From assembly GCA_026225945.1 (NCBI GenBank), contig JAMJFZ010003163.1, positions 17,668,501-17,732,500 of the forward strand: a stretch of 64,000 bases of DNA, given 5' to 3'. The notes beneath the pieces are model-generated. The model did no database searches. It was not told where the DNA came from and was given only the letters and a program-made list of their open reading frames with translations. Shown in pieces: positions 57,596 to 64,000 of this stretch. The DNA comes from Cricetomys ansorgei (lineage: Eukaryota; Chordata; Mammalia; Rodentia; Nesomyidae). Numbering within the stretch: the stretch's first letter is position 1; every line of letters starts with the position of its first letter. The position numbers and the translations under genes are program-made.

Positions 57596-60139
57596 CCTGG
57601 TTTGATTCACGACTCCCATCACAGTGTTCCTCAGCAGACACTGTTCTTACCTCTTTCATCCAGTTAGCAGACTCTCTTCAAACTTGGCAGTGGATATCCC
57701 AGTCCACAGGAGGATAAGAGCTATACTTTCAAAAAGAAAAGGCTAGTGACTGGATTTTATTTCCATGAGGACAGGCTTGTCCTCCCATAATAAACCCTGA
57801 GCCCTCTGCTGACCACAGATTGCTGGGCTGTTGAGGACAGTGGGACAGGTTGGTGTATTTTGATTTGTGTTGTTTCCCTTGTATTAGCCCCGCTGTCCTC
57901 CAGAAGATGTGCTCACAGTGAATCAGCCTAACGTAAATGTCTTAATGCGTCCTTTCTAGGCACCATCACAGTAAAGTGCATCAGAGTAAAACATTTGAAC
58001 TCCGCACCTTACGACTTCTCATTCATTCACTTTAACCCTTGTAGCAACCACAGCCTCACCTTTAAGCAAGAACCCCCCACCCCCAGCTCACATACTTAGG
58101 CAGGGTCGGATGGCCTCAGGAGTGCTGCTCCGCACTGTGTGCGCCTCCTCACCCCGTTCACTGTGGCGGCTCCTCTCAGGATCCAGGTCTGCAGGAAGAG
58201 GTGGCCCTGTGGCGGCCACTACTGTCAGAGTTCTTTGTGGTGGTTCCTGCCATTGCCCTCTCAAGCTGAAAGCACGCTGTGCTAGGTTAAGTGTAGCTCC
58301 TTCCTAACCAAAACAGGAAGCCGCTCCTGCAGGAAAATCCGATAATTTTTAGTTTTTCAACTTCTTTTCTGATTAGTCTCCAAATTTGAAGATTTCTATT
58401 CTCCTATCTAGTGCCATACGCATGGTAAGGAACAACAGTATATACAGCCAGGTTCCCCGGCCCACACTGTAATCCCAGCACTTGAGAGGTGGGAAGCAGG
58501 AGGGTCGGCAGGGATTTGAGGGAGCGGAGCAGCATCTTGTAGTAGTTTCTGCTTCTCGTTTTTGGAGGAACTGCCATATTGGATTTCATACTCTGCTTGA
58601 CTTACATTCCCACCAGCGTTAACTGGGTGCCCGTTTTTAAAGTTTATGTCAGCAGACCTTCATTTTTTTTAAAAATAGATACTGTGGCTTTTAAAAAGTG
58701 TTTTTAATAAATTGAAACAAAAGTTCATTTGCTTAGACATCTAAATTCATATGGATGAGAAAGGGGGTTACAGAGGTTTTTATTTTTGTTATTGTTTCTC
58801 AGATTGAAATGTGACTCAGAGACATAACTTCCAGCTGCACTGCAGTGATTGTTGTACAGAATGCTTAGTAGGCAAGTAGGAATAAAACATATTTTGTAAT
58901 ATTTAAGTTGTATCGCCATCCCAAAATAATGAAAATATTGACAGAAAATAAATTATTACTAGCATGAAGGTTCTTTTGGCTATTTAATCCACAGATTCCT
59001 CCACTGAGTGCTAGTTTTTAAAGTATTTTCAATTTTTCTTCCTGCATTGTATTAATGTGCGTACATGCATACATGCGTTCCACGGAGGGCCAGTTTAGCA
59101 CTCCGTTGTCTCCTTCTCCCATGCCGGTCTGGGGATCACACTCAGGTCACTGTGAGCCGTCTCACCAGACTTTTAGGTTCTCACCATTTCATCAGTATTT
59201 CCATGAGGTTGTGGAATTTGGGCCTTGCTTGCAGAATTCTCCAAGTTTTTCCCAGGCCCAGTGGCTAGCTTGTTTGTTTGTTTTTGTTTTTTTGTTTGTT
59301 TTTTTTTTAATTGAAGCCCAGGGTGGTGGTGCATTCCTTTAATCCCAGCACTCAAGAAGCAAAGGCAGGCAGGTCCTCTAGGCTAGCCTGGTCTACAGAG
59401 CCAGACCCAGGACAGCCAGGGCTACAAAGTAACCCTGTCTCCAAAAAAAGAAAGAGAGAAAGTTTGAAAGCATACGGCCTCAAATGCTTAGTCAGCCCTG
59501 GTTAGTAACTTGACGCTCCATTTCCTTTGCCAGGCTTCCTTTAGTTGAGAAAAGGGTTTTCTGGAAAATATTAACTCGAAGTGACAACACAAATTATGCA
59601 GTTGGATATAGTCAGATTTTTCTGATTTTTAAAAATACTCAGTTTTGCCCTTTCTGGGTTCCCCTGAGAAGACTCTCATATCATCTGTATTTAATGGTCT
59701 GGGCTTAAGACACATAATTCTGCTGTCTTATAAAATAACAAGGGTACTTTATATCTCATTTTTTAAAAATTGTGTGTGTGCACGTATGTGTGAGAGAGAC
59801 AGAGAAAAGAAGGGGGTTGCTAATGCACATGTCTGTAGAAGCCAGAAGTGAACATCACATCTCTCCTGTTGCTCTCCTCCTTTTGAGAGGGGGCCTCTCA
59901 CTAAACCAGGAGTTCACCAGTGGCTAGATCCTGTCTGCCTCCCAGTGCTAGATTAGATATTCACCACATACAGCTTTACATGGGTGCTGAGGACATAGTC
60001 CTCAGATTGTCCTGGTTGTACAAGGTCTATACTAACTGAGCCATCTCTCCAGTCCCCTCCCCTTTTGACGTTTTGTGCTCAAACTCATGGCCTCATGCAG
60101 ACATGCTAGGCAAGTGCTCGAATCATTTCAAGTTTTAAA

Positions 60140-60640
60140 GATTTATTGGAAGCTGAGTGTGGGGGCCTGTGCCTTTATTTCCAGCACTGGGAGGCTGAGG
60201 CAGGCAGATCTCTTGAGATTGAGGCTGCCTGTGTTGTAGAAGTTTATTTTTAGTTGTGTTTAAAATAATTGTTTTGTGCACTGTTGGGGAAAGGCTACCT
60301 TAGCGTTTATATTGTCTGCAGGTGTTGGATTAAGTGGGGGCTGTTTGATTGCTCAGGATCTGCACGTCCTATCAGTAGAACACTGAGGAGTACTGGGTAA
60401 ATAAAAACACCTGAGCTGCGAAGCCCAGCGCTCCACTGTCCAGTATGGTGCTGGCCATGATGGCGGTTCTCTCTGCTGAGGTCTGGCAGGGCTTGCACAT
60501 ATGAGAACGCCCCCTTGTCCTGTCTGCCAAGCTGTCACAGCCGCGTAGCACTACACTCCTGGTCCACAGAGTAAGTTCCAGGACATCCAGGACTACACAG
60601 AGAAACCCTGTCTCAAAAAATAAATAAAATAAAATAAAAA
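60140..60640 (+). mobile_element. B1 SINE interrupted by an LTR
   Basis: The left half (to 60,231) ends GAGGCTGCCTG. The right half (from 60,556) resumes at CCTGGTCCACAGAGTAAG and runs to an AAATAAAATAAAATAAAA tail. Together they restore the usual B1 order. Confidence 0.85.
60232..60555 (+). mobile_element. Solo LTR, family A
   Basis: 324 bp, TGTTGTAG...CACTACA, full-length relative of 16,443-16,776. The flanks TGCCTG and CTCCTG are an imperfect 6-bp target duplication. Inserted in a B1 SINE. Confidence 0.85.
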
Positions 60641-60835
60641 TAAAGATTTATTGGAGGAAGTGGTTGAGCCAGGGTCTCTCTATTATGTAGCTCTGGCAGT
60701 TCTGGAACTTGCTATGTAGATCAGGCTGGCCTTAAAAGATTTATTTTAATTATATTTTATTATGTTTCTGTGTCTGTGTGAGTAAGTGTCATGTGTGTGA
60801 AGTGCCCATGGAGGCTTGCAGAGGTTGTCAGACAT

Positions 60836-61250
60836 AATGGTGAGGGTGGGGGGTAAGGACATAAAGGTAGGGGCTAAGGACATAACGGTGAGGGTGGGGG
60901 GTAAGGACATGAAGGTGAGGGTGGGGGGTAAGGACATAAAGGTGAGGGGGGGGGTAAGGACATAACGGTGAGGGTGGGGGGTAAGGACATAGTGGTGAGG
61001 ATGGGGGGGTAAGGACATAGTGGTGAGGATGGGGGGTAAGGACATAGTGGTGAGGGTGGGGGGTAAGGACATAACGGTGAGGGTGGGGAGGTAAGGACAT
61101 AGTGGTGAGGATGGGGGGGTAAGGACATGAAGGTGAGGGTAGGGGCTAAGGACATAGTGGTGAGGATGGGGGGGGTAAGGACATGAAGGTGAGGGTGGGG
61201 GTAAGGACATAGTGGTGAGGATGGGGGGGTAAGGACATAACGGTGAGGGT
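60836..61250 (+). repeat. G-rich minisatellite, about 28-bp unit, 15 copies
   Basis: Core unit GTAAGGACATAGTGGTGAGG plus a run ATGGGGGG; the central bases vary as AGTGG, AACGG, AAAGG or GAAGG. It begins at the truncated end of an antisense B2/B3 SINE (60,738-60,833). Stop-free - strand frames with PYPPPSPLC repeats (to 172 codons) are by-products. Confidence 0.92.
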
Positions 61251-61559
61251 TTTTCTTGTTTCAAAATAACTTTTTTATACTACTTTTTTTATATACTCGG
61301 AAAACAATTTTAATGACTATGCCAGGTTAGTTATTAGAAGGAGTTGTGGGATTTTGTTTATTCTGTTTTGTTTGCTAAGATAGACTCTCACTATGTAGTC
61401 CATGCTGGTTGGCCTCAACCTACTATGGAACCCAGGCTGGTTTAGAATTCTTGGCAGTCATCCTATCTCAGTTTCCTTAGTGCTAGGCCTATAGGTGTGA
61501 TAGTTTGCTTTCTGTTCTCTGATAAACACTACGGCCAAAAGCCACTTAGGGAGGAAAGA

Positions 61560-62025
61560 GTTTCTTATGCTTTACAAGTTAGAGGTCATTACCAACCGTG
61601 GTACACATTCCCCGGGCTGGGCTGCCCTCTGGACCTTGGTGCACACCCACACGACCTCTTCATCAATGCAGTTTTCCATACTTGCAAAACGAGTCCCGTC
61701 TGTGCGCTGCTGCCAGGTTGTGCTGCCAGCTTGACCACAGCTGTATCAGTCTGAGTGCAGCTTCCTCAGCTTAATTAAGTCTCTGTGTCTCCGGTATCTT
61801 GAGGTCTCTGTTACAACTCGGGTTTCACTTTCACAGCTTCACACACGGCCTGCTCAGGAGCTCCATGCACGGAATCCAGTGCTACTACATGCTGCCTGGC
61901 TTTGGTGGCTTTCTGGAACCTTGGTGTAAGCTTCCATGGTCCTATAGGTCTTGCATTTTGTGTGCCTGCGAGGCCAGTGCTATGTAGATGACGCCAAGTT
62001 GTATCACCAGTTCAAGTTGGACCAC
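61560..62025. repeat. Dispersed retroelement-like sequence
   Basis: Related to 17,220-17,330 (ACAACTCGGGTTTCACTTTC, then ACAGCTTCACACACGG). It continues after the LTR at 62,343-63,060. No coding frame recognised. Confidence 0.45.
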
Positions 62026-62342
62026 TGTTGCAGAAGTTTATTTATAGTTGTGTTTAGAATAATTGTTTTTGTACACTGCTGGAAAAGGGGATGCACAGGT
62101 CTTAGCATTTTATATTGTCTGCAGGTGTTGGATTTCTGTGGGGGATGTTTGATTGCTTATGATCTGCACCTGAGGAGTGCTGAATCAATAAAACACCTGA
62201 GCTGAGACGCTCAGGGATCCACTGTTCAGTTAAGCTCTGGCCATGATGGTGGTTCCCTCTGCTGAGGTCTGGCAGGGTTTGCAGTTATGAAATATGTCTC
62301 CTTGTCTTCCTTGCTGAGCGGCCACAGAAGTGTACTACTGCA
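62026..62342 (+). mobile_element. Solo LTR, family A
   Basis: 317 bp, TGTTGCAG...CTACTGCA. The flanks GACCAC and GGCCAA match at 4 of 6. It contains the AATAAAACACCTGAGCTGA signal region. Confidence 0.8.
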
Positions 62343-63399
62343 GGCCAAAGCTTTAGTGACTTCCGCCTGGACTATTCCTCTGGGTACCCTTGGTCCTGCA
62401 GGATGTCCTGGAGGCTCCTTCTGTTATCTTTTCAGGTGAGCTTGCATTGCTACATGCTAGAGCTCTCGGTGGTGAGAACTTACTCAAGGCAGCGTCCCAG
62501 GTGCCCATGCAAGTGCCACGTCTCCCTGCTCTCTTTAATGGCATTGATCTCTGTAAATGCTGTCAGCACCATCCCTGTCCTAAACTTCAACTCTGTTCAC
62601 AACTTTAAACTTATGTTCCTTTCTCACCAAACTGCATGGTTTTTAAAATATCCTTCTTCTCAGTCTTGTTGTAAATCTGGCAAGACCAGTAAGCAGTAAA
62701 CACGCCATGGCCTGGATGTTACGGTGTCTTTGAATCTCCTCTACCAAAAACTTAGACCATTACTTATGGATCCAGCCTTACTCAAAAGTTCCAGGACACA
62801 GAACAGTCCCATTCCTTGCCAGAATATGACAGCAGTGGCCTCTCGTGCACTTCCCAGTAGCCTTTGAGCTTTCCTCATAAGCCCCGCTCCCTTTCTCCAC
62901 ATTCCTGTTAACATTCTAGTTCCCCAAGCTTCCACCAGAACATCCCACGAGCCTCTGCTTGCAGCATTACAGAATCTCTAGCCCACTACTCGAAACTCTT
63001 ACAAATTTCTTCTACAAGCCAGTTATAAAAGGCCTACAGACCACAAAGCCATATTTATAACAATAGCCCCACTTTGCCAGACCGGCTTTCTTTTAGGTAC
63101 CTAATTAAGAAGCAATTTAAAGGGGCAGGGCTTTGTTCTGGCTCCCAGTTGGAGAAGGCATGGTATGGGGGGCACTGCAGCAGTAGCACGCAGCAACTGG
63201 TCCCAGCCACCAGTGCCAGAGAGCAGACAGACAGTGCTGGTGACCAAAACCTCACGTCTTAATTATGGAATGTTTTTAGTATAGATTGGCTCTGAGCTTG
63301 TTGAATTTGTGTAACAGCAGCTGGTGCCTAAAGGACATCCTTTCTGTAGAAAGTTCTCACCCCCGCTCCCTCTGTGCAGAAAGCATTGACCCGAGGCTG

Positions 63400-63530
63400 C
63401 ACTTGGAAAAGGTTGGATGTCCCAAGGCACTGGCTCTGTAACTGTTTCTTGCCCTCCACCCATGTGACCTTGTCTCCTCTCGTGACAGTAAAATGGAATC
63501 CAACAACAGTAATAACAGCTCAGCAGAGCT
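63400..63530 (+). mobile_element. Possible MIR fragment
   Basis: CATGTGACCTTGTCTCCTC followed by AGTAAAATGGAATCCAACAA resembles the MIR core/3' region (GTGACCTTG...TCTGTAAAATGG). It is weakly conserved. 63,530-64,000 shows nothing else. Confidence 0.35.
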
Positions 63531-64000
63531 CACAGAGCACTTCCAGGTAAGGCAGCTTACAGCTGTCTGGGGCCACTGCCTTCACTCTGCAGTACAGTAA
63601 CCTGAAACAGGCAGCATTTTTCTCCCTGTTTGGTAACCGTTACTAATGAGTGACGCCTGCTTTCTCTCCTGCTCTAAGACTGAACGCAGCTGAAGCACTC
63701 ACTCACTTGCAGAAGTCTGCCCCTTCACAAGCCTCAGGGTGGACAACAATGGCTCATTTTTGTGAAAGAAGTTAGGAAGACCAAAAAGACTGTAGGATAT
63801 GTTGAGCCAAACCATGGAAGATCACATGCATTACAGGCATGAGTATGAGGAGATGTGTAAGAAGACTTCACACTTCTACTATGTGTGCACTGCACTATGG
63901 AACCTACAGATTTTCTTTTTAATTCTTAGAAGCCCATAGAAATAGGTAGTGGGGAAGTATCTTATTTTCTTTCCTGTTATGCATGCTTCATTTGTGAGAG

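Larger units (their letters stand above)
51553..64000 (+). other. Lonp2 intron 11 (incomplete)
   Basis: At least 12.4 kb. I searched by eye for the next Lonp2 exon (encoding the residues before and into the protease domain) and did not find it. The intron holds three minisatellites, two solo LTRs, a MaLR-type LTR, compound microsatellites and many SINEs: 52,695-52,795; 52,838-52,971; 55,757-55,972; 56,345-56,480; 56,645-56,722; 58,438-58,510; 59,313-59,460; 59,765-60,057; 60,140-60,833; 61,365-61,500. 52,980-53,640, 54,030-55,750 and 57,600-58,430 show nothing I can name. Confidence 0.75.

Noticed and set aside
60746..61264. Antisense proline-rich open frame of 172 codons
   Set aside because: Made by the 28-bp G-rich minisatellite; stops are missing because of base composition.
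63490..63546. Possible Lonp2 exon before a GTAAGG donor near 63,547
   Set aside because: The preceding frame (ESNNSNNSSAELTEHFQ) does not match the next part of Lonp2; the region resembles a MIR fragment.

Overview
This window is nuclear DNA of a muroid rodent. It has spliced exons with GT/AG borders, a CpG-rich promoter, and introns filled with rodent B1, B2/B3, B4 and ID SINEs, L1 fragments and endogenous-retrovirus LTRs. The exact species cannot be read from the sequence; the encoded protein is rodent-like.

One protein-coding gene is recognisable: Lonp2, the peroxisomal Lon protease, on the + strand. Its promoter and CpG island lie at about 10,300-11,000 and the start codon is at 10,713. 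Eleven coding exons could be placed by hand with consistent phase (10713-10945, 19705-19939, 22547-22678, 24732-24854, 26427-26590, 27895-27989, 31701-31959, 38749-38890, 45747-45897, 47530-47656, 51419-51552). They encode residues 1 to about 599: the Lon N-terminal domain, the helical linker and essentially the whole AAA+ ATPase module (Walker A, Walker B, sensor 1, arginine finger, sensor 2). The Ser/Lys protease domain and the C-terminal peroxisomal signal are not in the window; they should lie beyond base 64,000, past an intron 11 of at least 12.4 kb.

Bases 1-10,300 form a gene-free upstream stretch of LTR pieces, SINEs and a decayed hAT-transposase/ZBED-like relic (2160-2998). Intron 1 is a mosaic of repeats: a 1.5-kb dispersed element, a retroviral 3' end with polypurine tract and LTR (16443-16776), a 12-unit 37-bp tandem array (17791-18243), and a solo LTR with a perfect 6-bp target duplication (18652-19197). 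Intron 7 holds an antisense betaretrovirus-like gag relic with a CCHC zinc knuckle. Intron 8 holds an L1 fragment. Intron 11 opens with a 45-unit 17/19-bp minisatellite that starts only 86 bp after the exon 11 splice donor, and also contains two G-rich minisatellites and two solo LTRs of the family seen in intron 1.

No RNA gene, CRISPR array or new multi-gene system was seen. The least ordinary structure is the minisatellite beside the weak exon 11 donor: the Lonp2 reading frame stays open through 171 codons of unspliced intron and then meets a stop created by one variant repeat unit.
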